A DNA stretch of 64,000 nucleotides, taken from DATBLE01 sp963764565 (lineage in GTDB: Bacteria; Actinomycetota; Thermoleophilia; Gaiellales; Gaiellaceae). Position numbers and translations under genes: made by a program. Shown here one piece after another: positions 23,847-32,064 of this stretch (position 1 is its first letter; every line of letters begins with the position of its first letter). The DNA lies in assembly GCA_963764565.1 (NCBI GenBank), contig CAVXTD010000022.1, positions 1 through 64,000 of the forward strand, read 5' to 3'. Below the pieces are notes generated by a model that saw only the letters and a list, made by a program, of their open reading frames with translations, was not told the DNA's origin and did not search any database.

Positions 23847-24906
23847 CCGGCCGCGTCTTCGGCCGCCGCGAGACCCAGTACCAGCGCCTGCGCGAGACCG
23901 CTCGCGTAGCCGCCCGTCGAGACTCCGCCGGCGTCCACGCCTGCCGCCCATAGCCCCTCCGCACCGACGACCCGAGCGCGCTCGTCGACCACGAGGCCTC
24001 CGATCGTGTGCGTGATCGAGGCACGGACGCGCACCCCGACGACCGAGCCCTCCGGCGCATCGAAGGGAAGCTCGGCCGCGGGGACGGCGGTCCCGGACGA
24101 CTCGACCAGCTCGCGCACGCTGCGGTCGCCCACTCGCTCGTCCAGCGCCCGCTCGGTGAGCAGGTACCAGGCCAGCGCCCCGGGGCGGCGCGCGGTCGCC
24201 TGGACGAGATCGTTCTCCGACCACGAGACCGGGCCGCGAGAAGAACGGGAAGCCGCTTGCGTCCACGACCAGCGCGAAGCGGCCGTACAGCTGCGCGAGC
24301 GGGACGAAGTCGGCTTCTCCCCACTCGCGGTCGGCCATGTTGCGGCCGTAGAACTCGCTCATTCCGGCAGAGAGTGAGCCGCCGCGGGCGAGCCCGGCGC
24401 GCAGGCCGTCGCCCGCACTCCAGGGGTTCGCGCGCAACGAGAGCGGAGCGGCGGGCTTCACGTGGAGCGCGACGAGCTCCGGCGACGCCTGAAAGCCGCC
24501 GGTCGCGAGGATCAGCGGTCCCTCGTGGGGAGGGTCCGGCGCAGCAAAGCTCGATCTCGCCGGCCGCACGTACGAGCGTCTCCGTCAGCCCGCGGGTGTC
24601 GAACCGCCGACCGACGGTAAGCGGGTTCCCGGTCTCGGGCTCGGTCACCGGTGCCCCCAGCCGCACGAGCCAATCGAGGGCGTCGTCGAGCCGCTCCCAG
24701 ACCAGCCGCTGGAGGGCGGGGTCTCCGCGGGGGCACTGGCGGCGGAACTCGTCGAAGTCGCGGTAGCGCCAGACGACTCCGCTGGAGAGCAGCATCGAGC
24801 CACCGGGCCGATCGCCCTTCTCCAGAACTGTGATGTCGGCGCCCAGCTCCCGGGCGCGCGCGGCGGCGACCAGCCCTGCCATGCCCGCTCCGGCGACGGT
24901 GATCAG
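23840..24906 (-). CDS. FAD-dependent dehydrogenase (fumarate reductase/ketosteroid type), two frameshifts
   Basis: The dinucleotide fold ITVAGAGMAGLVAAARAREL, then VLEKGDRPGGSMLLSSGVVW, opens the protein. The middle part in a second frame has GPLILATGGFQASPELVALH and YGRNMADREWGEADFVPL. The third frame has VRASITHTIGGLVVDERARV and GLWAAGVDAGGVSTGGYASG, the C-terminal FAD site. Deleting one base near 24528 and one near 24221 makes one chain of about 355 residues. No ordinary start codon lies before the first fold; CTG 24904-24906 or a lost start is possible. The VOC gene lies upstream on the same strand. Confidence 0.7.
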
Positions 24907-25005
24907 GTCAGCGAGTTCACTTCGGACTGATCACGCGCTGACTGGGTGCGATGGGCGCCTGCGAGGCTAGGACGCAGAGAGCCCGTGCTTCATTTCGATG
25001 GGAAC

Positions 25006-25656
25006 TCACCTCAAAGAAAAGGTGGGCTTGTGCTCGACGTACTCGAGCTTGACGCGGTCGGGCCCCCAGACGAAGACCGCGAACGTGTTCGGGGCGTCGA
25101 TCACGTCCGCCACCTCGACGCCGAGCTGTTGCGCCGGCGCAGCCTCGTCGACGAGGACGCCGATGTGGTTGAGGAGCGGCCGCTCCGGCTTGCCCGGGTC
25201 CCCTTCGCGCAGCTCGAGAAACGCTCCGCCCGCCTCGACTCGCGCGGCGCCGGCCGGCGAGAAGCCGTAGCGCAACCACTCGCGGGCGGCCGCCTCTGGA
25301 TCGGGCGAGAGCAGTGCGATGTGGTCGAGGTCGTACTCGACGTCGGTCTCGCCCTCGACCAGGGTGACGAGCAGGCCCTCGCCGGCGTCGAAGACCTCGG
25401 GCGTGCCCGGCGGCAGTGACTCTCTGGCCGCGGCCAGATCGGCCACGCGGAGCCCGACGTGCGCCAGCGCTCCTCGCTCCCTCGGCCCGTCCGCCGCGAA
25501 CAGCGTCAGCTTGCCCCGGCGCGCGTCTGAGCCGACGAGCGTGAAGCGGTCGGTTCGCTCGATCACGTGCATCCCCAGGTGCGCGGTCGCGAAGGCGGCG
25601 ATCTGGTCGCGGTCCGCAACCCAGAGCGCGACGTGGTCGAGCGAGGTCGGCTTCAT
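25006..25656 (-). CDS. VOC family protein with two domains
   Basis: A 216-residue protein built of two vicinal-oxygen-chelate modules. The first starts SLDHVALWVADRDQIAAFAT and ends GALAHVGLRVADLAAARESL. The second starts EYDLDHIALLSPDPEAAARE and ends RPLLNHIGVLVDEAAPAQQL with VFVWGPDRVKLEYVEH. The His and Glu positions suited to metal binding are present (DHVAL, LEYVE), as in dioxygenases and glyoxalases. It lies upstream of the FAD oxidoreductase in the same orientation, so the two may act on the same aromatic or steroid-like substrate; that is inference. Confidence 0.82.
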   Translation of the reverse strand: MKPTSLDHVALWVADRDQIAAFATAHLGMHVIERTDRFTLVGSDARRGKLTLFAADGPRERGALAHVGLRVADLAAARESLPPGTPEVFDAGEGLLVTLVEGETDVEYDLDHIALLSPDPEAAAREWLRYGFSPAGAARVEAGGAFLELREGDPGKPERPLLNHIGVLVDEAAPAQQLGVEVADVIDAPNTFAVFVWGPDRVKLEYVEHKPTFSLR

Positions 25657-25719
25657 CGCCTTCAGACTACCGCCCGGTCTGCCTGAGGCGGCCGACGGGT
25701 GACGAAAAGCCGGTTGTTC

Positions 25720-26364
25720 CTACGCGGAGAGCCGGGCGGTGAAGAGCACCTTCGACGTCGGCTTGTTCACGCCGGCGGCCCGCTCCAACGTAACCGCGAC
25801 CAGCGCGCCGGCCCCGACCGGGCGTGTGAGCGAGACGACCGATCTGCCCTCGCCGCCCCGGAACAACCCTGCGGGGAGAACCGTGCCGTTCCGGAGCACC
25901 CAGATCTCGTACGCCTTCCCGGCCGGAGCGGCGGCGAGGTCCGAGACCGAGAGCTCGGCTCTTCCCGACGAGTGCACCACCAGGGTGCCGTTCGCGCCGC
26001 GTAGGGCGACCCGGGTCGGGCCGTTCCCGCCCGAGAGCCCGGCCCAGAGGCCGATCGCCAGCGCTGCACAGGCGACGGCAGCGAGGGCGGATCCTGCGTA
26101 CAAGCGCGTTCGCCGCGGTCGCAGCGCAATCACGTTCGGAGGCTCCTCGCGGGCCGCGACGAGGATCCGGTCGCGGAGCGCCGCCGGCGGTGCCGGCCCC
26201 TCGGCGGCGAGGGCCAGCGTACCGACCGTCTCCCTCAGCGCGGCGAGCTCGGCACGGCACTGCTCGCACTCCGGCAGGTGCGCTTCGAAGTCGTGGCGCT
26301 CGCCGGCGTCCAGCGCATCGAGCGCATAGGCGGCCGTGAGCTCATGCAGATGCTCGTTCGTCAT
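25720..26364 (-). CDS. RskA-type anti-sigma factor
   Basis: A protein of 214 residues. The N-terminal zinc-binding anti-sigma helix bundle contains HDFEAHLPECEQCRAELAAL, the H-x3-C-x2-C signature. One transmembrane helix follows (YAGSALAAVACAALAIGLWA, about 95-115). The extracytoplasmic part VALRGANGTLVVHSSGRAEL and AYEIWVLRNGTVLPAGLF is the RskA C-terminal domain. It should hold an ECF sigma factor until cleaved by proteolysis, but no sigma factor gene is adjacent. ATG 26364 (MTNEHLHELTAAYALDAL) is preferred over the longer frame. Confidence 0.88.
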   Translation of the reverse strand: MTNEHLHELTAAYALDALDAGERHDFEAHLPECEQCRAELAALRETVGTLALAAEGPAPPAALRDRILVAAREEPPNVIALRPRRTRLYAGSALAAVACAALAIGLWAGLSGGNGPTRVALRGANGTLVVHSSGRAELSVSDLAAAPAGKAYEIWVLRNGTVLPAGLFRGGEGRSVVSLTRPVGAGALVAVTLERAAGVNKPTSKVLFTARLSA

Positions 26365-26415
26365 TCCATGCCCTTCGCCCTGATTCGCTCGAGGCGGGAA
26401 TTCGGTTCGATCCAA

Positions 26416-27654
26416 CTATTCGAGCGGCGGGTTCTGGACGTTGTGCTCGGTCGCGTACTCGTTCGTGAGCCGGTTGATCTCGTCCGCGTCCCCGAACGCG
26501 TAGTTGATCTTCACGAACGGCTCCCACTTCTCGGGCAGGGCATCCTCGGGGAAGATCGCCTCGACCGGGCACTCCGGCTCGCACGCACCGCAGTTCCTCG
26601 TGTAGATCCCGCCGGCGAGCGTGAACGCGTGCTTGCCGGGGACGACGGCGCAGAACGTCTCCTCCTCGTCGGCCTCCTGCGGCTCGACGCTCATCACGCG
26701 CCAGGACGTCTCGCGGGTCGCCAGGTACAGCCAGCGGATCGGGCGGCTGCGGACACCGAAGTTCGTCTCGCGACTTCCCTCCTCGCCTGAGCCGACGACG
26801 ACGAAGCCGGCGTACGGTGCCGCCTGCTCGAGCCAGGCCAGTGCCTCGTGGTCGGTCGAGCGTAGGCGCCAGGAGCCCGCCTTGACCGGGTCACCATCGG
26901 CGGCCAGCCAGCCGTCGGCGAAGCCGGCGATGTACTCCGGGTCGGCTGTCTCGGGGAGCGCGCTCTTCAAGTTCGCGCCCGCGCGCACGACGCCCGTCCC
27001 GACGTACCCAGGATGGACGTCCAGGCACGGCGAGAAGTTGACCTGGTCGAAGAAGTCCTTGAATCTCGCGACGCGATCGCCGTAGAGCTGGACGTAGTGG
27101 AGGTGCTCGCCCGAGCGGATCTCCTGCTTGTTCCAGGTTCCGTCGCCGAAGACGAGCCCGTGCAGAACACCCAGGCGATACGCCTCGGAGTCGCGCTTCG
27201 GTGCGACCCGCATGGATGGGACGAACTGTCCGGCTGCCAGCGAGCTCGTCTTCTCGCCGTCCACGAGGAGCCACCCATGAGTCGGCGTCGCCCAGATCGT
27301 CCGCCGGAATCTCGAGCTGTTCCGGGTGGTCAGACGTGTACCTCCGTAGCGATCTCTCTCCTCGAAAGCCGGAGCGAGCTCTACCCGCACGAGGGGCTTG
27401 CGCCTGAACCTCTTCACGACGGCGGGCTTGAACCCGGAGTCGGTGAGGACGCGGCACGGCTGGTTCTCGAGCTCCGCGAACGTGCGGATGCCGTAGGTCG
27501 TGAGGAGTTGCTCCCCGGGAGCGAAGCAGTCGATGCACTCCTCCGGATCGATGACGAGAATTCGCTCGAACTCGTGGATGCAGTCGACCGGGCAGACGTC
27601 CACGCACGAGCGATCTTTGATGTCGATGCAGGGCTCCGAGATGATGTAGGTCAC
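26416..27654 (-). CDS. fdxA: 7Fe ferredoxin (FdxA) interrupted by an intein
   Basis: The 412-residue precursor starts at GTG 27654. Residues 1-42 (ISEPCIDIKDRSCVDVCPVD, FERILVIDPEECID) and 355-412 (CGACEPECPVEAIFPEDALP, YAFGDADEINRLTNEYATEH) are the two halves of an actinobacterial ferredoxin. After splicing it would have 100 residues with cluster cysteines C-x7-C-x3-CP and C-x2-C-x2-C-x3-CP intact, for one 3Fe-4S and one 4Fe-4S cluster. The 312 residues between are an intein (separate feature). The ferredoxin would carry electrons in the cytoplasm, for example to cytochromes P450 or ferredoxin reductases. Confidence 0.95.
   Translation of the reverse strand: MTYIISEPCIDIKDRSCVDVCPVDCIHEFERILVIDPEECIDCFAPGEQLLTTYGIRTFAELENQPCRVLTDSGFKPAVVKRFRRKPLVRVELAPAFEERDRYGGTRLTTRNSSRFRRTIWATPTHGWLLVDGEKTSSLAAGQFVPSMRVAPKRDSEAYRLGVLHGLVFGDGTWNKQEIRSGEHLHYVQLYGDRVARFKDFFDQVNFSPCLDVHPGYVGTGVVRAGANLKSALPETADPEYIAGFADGWLAADGDPVKAGSWRLRSTDHEALAWLEQAAPYAGFVVVGSGEEGSRETNFGVRSRPIRWLYLATRETSWRVMSVEPQEADEEETFCAVVPGKHAFTLAGGIYTRNCGACEPECPVEAIFPEDALPEKWEPFVKINYAFGDADEINRLTNEYATEHNVQNPPLE
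26593..27528 (-). mobile_element. LAGLIDADG intein inside the ferredoxin gene
   Basis: This 312-residue insert starts with the splicing Cys in CFAPGEQLLTTYGIRTFAEL (block A). It carries the block B TxxH motif in WATPTHGWLLVDGEKTSSLA (about residues 79-98) and ends HAFTLAGGIYTRN followed by Cys (blocks F and G). The penultimate residue is Arg instead of the common His. Two LAGLIDADG endonuclease motifs are visible, RLGVLHGLVFGDGTW (about 118-132) and EYIAGFADGWLAADGD (about 198-213), with acidic residues at their ends. It is therefore probably a full-size, self-mobile intein. Base composition is like its host gene. Confidence 0.93.
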
Positions 27655-27666
27655 GGAGCGCTAACT

Positions 27667-27976
27667 CTACCCAGCCGAGGAGTTCCGCGACTACTTCAGC
27701 TGCTCGCTCCTGGAGCGCCGAGCGCGCAAGCACTTGGTCGAACCCCGCGGCGTGCGCGCGACGCAATCCTGTCGTGTCGGTGTGACCGGAAAAGCCGACG
27801 ATCGGGATGTCCGGGTACGACTCGGCGACTTCCTCGGGCTCGACCCGGGAGATGTCGACCAGCACGAGCTCGGGCTCCGCGATCGTGTCTGTGGTCACGA
27901 GGTGGTGGCCCGCGAGCAGCACGTCCAGTTTGCCCCGGAAGAAGAGATCGACCCCAACAAGCAGGATCGTCGCCAC
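27667..27976 (-). CDS. Receiver-like (pseudo-response regulator) protein
   Basis: From GTG 27976: VATILLVGVDLFFRGKLDVL, ELVLVDISRVEPEEVAESYP, PIVGFSGHTDTTGLRRAHAA and FDQVLARSALQERAAEVVAE. The alternation resembles a CheY-like receiver of about 100 residues, with the Asp of VDIS at the phosphorylation strand but without the usual acidic pair and Lys. As sequenced, the frame runs on into the ferredoxin gene. Removing one base of the CCC at 27670-27672 gives a stop at 27667-27669, which fits the domain length. It lies directly upstream of the ferredoxin. Confidence 0.55.
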
Positions 27977-28025
27977 GGTCAGGGACCCTAGCACCGGGCT
28001 CGGAAGGAGGGCGTAGCCTCGCGCC

Positions 28026-28341
28026 GTGAGTGATTCTCCGCTCGATCTGGGGCTCGCACTGATCGGGGCCGGCCGCTACTTCGAGGCCCACGAGGAGTTG
28101 GAGACGGCCTGGCGAGCCGCCCCGCCCGAGGAGCGCGACTTCCTCCAGGGACTCGTGCACGTCGCGGTTGCGTGGTACCAGGCGGGCCGCGGCAACCGCT
28201 ACGGCTGCGTGCGGCAACTCGAGAAGGCTGCGCGGCGGCTCGGGCCATATGCGCCGGCACACCGGGGCCTGGACGTCGCCGGTCTGCTGGCGCAGGTCGC
28301 GACCGCGTCCGAGCGAGCCGGTCGGGGTGAACTCGCTCTAG
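28026..28341 (+). CDS. DUF309 family protein
   Basis: A protein of about 104 residues. The family signature GAGRYFEAHEELETAWRAAP and RDFLQGLVHVAVAWYQAGRG is clear, followed by GCVRQLEKAARRLGPY. DUF309 proteins are small helical bundles of unknown function. As sequenced, the frame continues to 28418, deep into the convergent ccdA. Deleting one G of the GGGG at 28324-28327 gives a stop at 28339-28341, which overlaps the ccdA stop by three bases as is common here. Start GTG 28026. Confidence 0.78.
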
Positions 28342-29042
28342 ATCCGGTCGAGCCCGACCCGCTCCAGGACCCGGTTGAGGAAGACCTGAAGCCACCAGTA
28401 CCGCTCGAAGAACAGTAGAAGCCCGAGCGCGACGAGCATCGCCCCACCCGCGACCTGAAGGATCCGGTAGCGGTTGCGCACCCAGCGAAACGCGGTCATT
28501 GCCCTCGTGAACGCGACGCCGGCGAGCAGGAACGCAGCGCCGAGCCCGAGCGAGTAGGCGGACAGGAGCACGACGCCGCGGATGACCGCACCGGCGCTTC
28601 CCGCGAGGACGAGGATCGACGCGAGCACCGCGCCGACGCACGGCGCCGCGCAGACCGCGAACGCCGCGCCGAGCAGCATCTTGGAGCCGCGGGCGCGGGT
28701 CAGCAGGCCCGGCGCGATCGCGTGATCGGGCCAGGGTATGAGCCCGATGAAGCCGAGCCCGATCACGATCAGCAGAAACCCCGCGAACTCGCGCTGCACC
28801 CGCGCGTCCAGCAGGCTGCCGACGGCGGCCGCCCCCGCGCCGAGGACGACGAAGACGACGGTGAAGCCGAGGATGAACGGGAGGCTCGCGAGCACGACGC
28901 GCTTCGCCGTCCCCCGTTCGCCGAGCCGGCCGGCCTCCACCGCCGAGATCGCCGATAGGTAGCCGGGTACCAGGGGCAGCACACATGGAGTGACGACGGA
29001 GATGAACCCGAACGCGAACGCGATCGGGAGCTGTCTAGCCAT
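28338..29042 (-). CDS. ccdA: CcdA-type cytochrome c biogenesis membrane protein
   Basis: A 234-residue protein with six transmembrane helices. The two reactive cysteines sit in SVVTPCVLPLVPGYLSAISA and FAVCAAPCVGAVLASILVLA, the usual CcdA/DsbD positions. It passes reducing power across the membrane to keep apocytochrome c or other secreted thiols reduced, together with the TlpA-like protein encoded upstream. Start ATG 29042 overlaps the ccmH stop, so the three genes form one transcript in the order tlpA, ccmH, ccdA. Confidence 0.92.
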   Translation of the reverse strand: MARQLPIAFAFGFISVVTPCVLPLVPGYLSAISAVEAGRLGERGTAKRVVLASLPFILGFTVVFVVLGAGAAAVGSLLDARVQREFAGFLLIVIGLGFIGLIPWPDHAIAPGLLTRARGSKMLLGAAFAVCAAPCVGAVLASILVLAGSAGAVIRGVVLLSAYSLGLGAAFLLAGVAFTRAMTAFRWVRNRYRILQVAGGAMLVALGLLLFFERYWWLQVFLNRVLERVGLDRI

Positions 29043-29487
29043 CGAACCGGGCGAGCTCGTCGTCGACCCGGCGCTCCAGAGCGGGGTCGAGCGTCGCCGC
29101 GCCAGCCGCAGCGACGGCCGGGTCGCGCCGTCGCGACCAACGCCACGCCAGCCCGCCGAGCGCAACCGCGCCGAGGCCAAGCCCGGCAAACGGGAGCACC
29201 CAGGCGAGCAAGTTGAGTCCGTGTTTCGACGGCTCCGCGAGTACCGCAGGCCCGAACTGGGCCACCAGCTTGCGCTTGATCTCGCTCTTCGTGTCGCCCG
29301 CGGAGATCCGAGTCGAGATGAACTGCCGGATCCGAGCGGCGATCGGTGCCGTCGACTGGTCGATGGTCGTCTTGCAGGTCGGGCACATCACCTCGCCCTC
29401 GAGCTCTCCGAGGGTCGGGTGCCGCTCGCTCGCCGCCGCCGGCGCGACCAGCACGAGCGCGAGCGCCAGCGCGAGGAGCGCTCTCAC
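29035..29487 (-). CDS. ccmH: CcmH/CycL-type cytochrome c maturation protein
   Basis: A 150-residue protein with a signal peptide (RALLALALALVLVAPAAA). The conserved segment GELEGEVMCPTCKTTIDQST holds the redox CxxC. It is followed by IRQFISTRISAGDTKSEIKR and a transmembrane helix LLAWVLPFAGLGLGAVALGG. CcmH reduces the heme-binding cysteines of apocytochrome c outside the membrane. Start GTG 29487 overlaps the stop of the thioredoxin-like gene by four bases. Confidence 0.9.
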   Translation of the reverse strand: MRALLALALALVLVAPAAASERHPTLGELEGEVMCPTCKTTIDQSTAPIAARIRQFISTRISAGDTKSEIKRKLVAQFGPAVLAEPSKHGLNLLAWVLPFAGLGLGAVALGGLAWRWSRRRDPAVAAAGAATLDPALERRVDDELARFDG

Positions 29488-30032
29488 GACTCGAGCGCGC
29501 GCTCGATGCCCGAAACGAGCTGCTGCTCGCTGATCTCACCCTGGACGCGGTCGCCGACGAGGCGGCCGTCACGGCCGACGAAGTACGTCTCCGGAAAGCC
29601 TGTCACCCCGTACTTCGGCAGCACGTTCCCGGGCCCGTCGTGCACGTTCGGATAGGTGAGCTTGAAGCGGCTGACGAAGCGCCGTGCGTCCCCGGAGAAG
29701 TCCTGGGCGTCCACACCGACCACGACCACCCCTCGCGCGCGGTAGCGCCTCCAGGCGGCCTCGAGCCGCGGCGCTTCGGACTTGCAGGGGGCACACCACG
29801 ACGCCCAGAAGTTGAGCACGATCACCTTCCCGCGCAGCGATGCAAGCGAGAGCTTGCCCTTCTCGTCGAGCCGCGTCAGGTCGAAATGCGGCGCCGGTGG
29901 TGTCCGTCCGTTGCCGAGCTGGGCCGCCACCCCCTTGTTCTGATGGACGACCTTCCAGATCAGGAGCCCGAGGAGTGCCGCGACAGCGGCGACGGTCACG
30001 GCCTGCAGACCGATCCTGAGCCGTGCGGGCAC
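29484..30032 (-). CDS. TlpA/ResA-like membrane-anchored thioredoxin
   Basis: A 182-residue protein. An N-terminal helix (IGLQAVTVAAVAALLGLLIW) anchors it. The thioredoxin fold has VIVLNFWASWCAPCKSEAPR with the active CxxC near residue 80, and the cis-Pro loop YGVTGFPETYFVGRDGRLVG. It works with CcdA and CcmH in reducing apocytochrome c. GTG 30032 starts two bases after the stop of the L,D-transpeptidase gene, on the same strand. Confidence 0.92.
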   Translation of the reverse strand: MPARLRIGLQAVTVAAVAALLGLLIWKVVHQNKGVAAQLGNGRTPPAPHFDLTRLDEKGKLSLASLRGKVIVLNFWASWCAPCKSEAPRLEAAWRRYRARGVVVVGVDAQDFSGDARRFVSRFKLTYPNVHDGPGNVLPKYGVTGFPETYFVGRDGRLVGDRVQGEISEQQLVSGIERALES

Positions 30033-30033
30033 G

Positions 30034-31167
30034 CTACGCAGGAACGATGTAGACCGGCGTCCCGATCTCGACGTGGTCGAAGAGCCACTCCGCCTCCGGA
30101 ATCGCCATGCGGATGCAGCCGTGCGACGCCGAGTAGCCGAGCGAGGCCGGATCCGGCGTGCCGTGGATGCCGACGCCGGGGGACGAGATCCCCATCCAGC
30201 GCGTGCCGAGCGGATTGCCGGGGCCGGGCGGGATCGGCTTCGCGCCCTGCGCCCACGGGGAGTTGGGCGGGTACCACCACGGATCCTTCCACCGGACCTG
30301 GATCTCGAAACGGCCGAGCGGGGTCGGGTAGATCGCCTGGCCGGTTGCGACGGTGAAGGTGCGCCAGGGCTTCATGCCCTTGTAGAGCAGGAGCTTGTTC
30401 GAGGTGCGGCGGATGACGATCACCGGGCCGAACGTCGAACGGCTGACCGCCTGCGGCGTGTCCTTATACGGGAGCGTGATGCCCGTTCGGCGGTTCTCGG
30501 CCAGCGCGCGCACAATCGCCGTGAGCGCGCCCTTGCGATCGAGCTGCTTGCCCGGCGCTCCTTTCGTCACGAACGGCACGAGGTTGCGGAGCAGCAGTTT
30601 CGAGTCGACCGGGTCGCGGTCGAAGCGCTTGCCGAGCGACTCGACGAGCCGTCGCACCGGCCCGCCGTCGACGTGAACGCCGAGCCGGACGGCGGATCCG
30701 GGCTTCGCGCCGGATGCCCGCGCGACCGCCGTCTTCGCATAGGCGACGGCGCCCAGGGCGGCCGGCCTGACCGTCACCTTGTGCGCGCCGAGCGTCAGGA
30801 CGAGCTCGGAACTGAACGCCTCCCGGACGACGGCGAAGGCGGCGGTCGGAGAGAGGCCGCCGACGTGGATTCCGCCGATCGTCACGCCGCGCGGCAGCCG
30901 GATCGGCGCCGGCTTCGGCTTCGGGCGTGGCTTCGGCTTCGGCTTCGGCTTCGGCTTGGGGTTCGGTTTCGGGCTCGGAGGGGCTGTCGTCGTCGTGGCG
31001 GCGGTCGTCGACTCGGGAACCGTGGTCGTGCTCGCCGTCTCGGTCGATGCCGTCGTGGTCCCGGACGGCGGCGGCGACTGGGCCGCGCCGGCTGGAACGA
31101 GAGCGGCGAGCACGCCCGCGCCGGCAATCGCAAGAGCAACCGTCCCGATTCCGAGGGCGCGTCTCAC
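30034..31167 (-). CDS. Secreted L,D-transpeptidase (YkuD) with PG-binding domain
   Basis: A 377-residue protein. Signal peptide (IGTVALAIAGAGVLAALVPA), a Thr/Ser-rich part, then a Pro-Lys spacer of about 25 residues. A peptidoglycan-binding module begins at GVTIGGIHVGGLSPTAAFAV. The C-terminal YkuD domain ends in GVGIHGTPDPASLGYSASHG with CIRM, which is the His and the catalytic Cys in SHGC-I-R. It makes 3-3 cross-links or anchors proteins in the cell wall. Start GTG 31167 overlaps the GDPD stop by four bases. Confidence 0.92.
   Translation of the reverse strand: MRRALGIGTVALAIAGAGVLAALVPAGAAQSPPPSGTTTASTETASTTTVPESTTAATTTTAPPSPKPNPKPKPKPKPKPRPKPKPAPIRLPRGVTIGGIHVGGLSPTAAFAVVREAFSSELVLTLGAHKVTVRPAALGAVAYAKTAVARASGAKPGSAVRLGVHVDGGPVRRLVESLGKRFDRDPVDSKLLLRNLVPFVTKGAPGKQLDRKGALTAIVRALAENRRTGITLPYKDTPQAVSRSTFGPVIVIRRTSNKLLLYKGMKPWRTFTVATGQAIYPTPLGRFEIQVRWKDPWWYPPNSPWAQGAKPIPPGPGNPLGTRWMGISSPGVGIHGTPDPASLGYSASHGCIRMAIPEAEWLFDHVEIGTPVYIVPA
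30902..30966 (-). repeat. GGCTTC hexanucleotide repeat coding the Pro-Lys spacer
   Basis: Near-perfect GGCTTC/GGTTTC units code for alternating Pro and Lys between the Thr-rich region and the peptidoglycan-binding module of the transpeptidase. The number of units could vary by slippage without frame loss. Confidence 0.7.
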
Positions 31168-31943
31168 CGCTCAGGAGTGTAGCCCGCGAAGATACGGGGA
31201 TCGTTCGTGATCACGCCGTCCACCCCGGCGGTCGTGACCCGCTCCAGCGCCCGAGCATCGTCGACCGTCCAGGCGAAGACCGCAGCGCCGTGCGCGTGAG
31301 CTCGGTCGACCGCCGCGCGAGACACGACCAGGTGATGGAGCATCGCGGCCGACGCCTCGGCTCGCTCGAGCATTCTCCCGATTCGCCGAGCCAGGGTCAG
31401 CCTCAGACCCAGCAGACCGGCCAGGGCAACGGGCGCCAGCAGCCTCCGACGCGAGACGCCGCGCCGATCGAACGGGTACGTGAGGCCGCGCGCGAGCCCG
31501 GGCTCGACAGCCGCCAGAGCGTGCAGGCTCTGCGGGTGACACGAGCTGACCACGGTGCGCTCGACGAGGCCGTGACGGCGGATCGCCTCAGCGGTTTCAG
31601 CCTCGTAGCCGACCAGCTTCAGGTCGACGTGCAGCCCGACCTCGAGGGCGCCGAGCAGCTCGAGCGCCTCATCCAGCGTCGGCAGCTCTGGCGCGACCTC
31701 CAGCAGCTCCGCCAGCGTCCGGGTGCGCACACGACCCGATGCGAGGCCGTGACTGACCTCCGTCAGATCGTCAGAGTGCGCGAGCACCAGTGTGCCGTCG
31801 GCGAGGTCGAGGACGTCGAACTCGACCACGTCGCAGCCGAGCTCGACCGCACGGCGTAGCGATCGCAGCGTGTTCTCGGGCTCGAGGGCGGCGGCGCCCT
31901 TGTGGCCGATCCGAAGCGGCCGGCCGTCTGATCGGAGTCTCAC
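31164..31943 (-). CDS. Glycerophosphodiester phosphodiesterase
   Basis: A protein of 259 residues. The GDPD signature is complete: RIGHKGAAALEPENTLRSLR (catalytic His, Glu, Asn), then CDVVEFDVLDLADGTLVLAH (metal Glu, Asp, second His), GLHVDLKLVGYE and the C-terminal AHGAAVFAWTVDDARALERV with GVDGVITNDP. It hydrolyses glycerophosphodiesters to glycerol-3-phosphate and an alcohol. No signal peptide is seen, so it is probably cytoplasmic. GTG 31943 is chosen because GGGGAAG precedes it and the longer frame adds only non-family sequence. Confidence 0.92.
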   Translation of the reverse strand: MRLRSDGRPLRIGHKGAAALEPENTLRSLRRAVELGCDVVEFDVLDLADGTLVLAHSDDLTEVSHGLASGRVRTRTLAELLEVAPELPTLDEALELLGALEVGLHVDLKLVGYEAETAEAIRRHGLVERTVVSSCHPQSLHALAAVEPGLARGLTYPFDRRGVSRRRLLAPVALAGLLGLRLTLARRIGRMLERAEASAAMLHHLVVSRAAVDRAHAHGAAVFAWTVDDARALERVTTAGVDGVITNDPRIFAGYTPER

Positions 31944-32064
31944 CTTCCCCAGACCGCCGACGGGGACGCACGACTGGCTGGGATCATCTGACCACGCCGA
32001 AAACGTATCTCGCCTGCAGGGTGAACGGCATGAGCTCGCGGAATTCTCTTTAGACTTTCCGTCG

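Noticed and set aside
26593..27528. The insert in the ferredoxin as a gene fusion or misassembly
   Set aside because: Exact splice-block residues at both ends, a TxxH motif, two LAGLIDADG motifs and perfect restoration of the ferredoxin cysteines argue for an intein.
26891..27994. A 367-residue open frame that runs through the ferredoxin gene
   Set aside because: Only its first 100 residues resemble a protein (receiver-like); the remainder is an out-of-frame reading of the intein and ferredoxin caused by a likely extra base near 27670.
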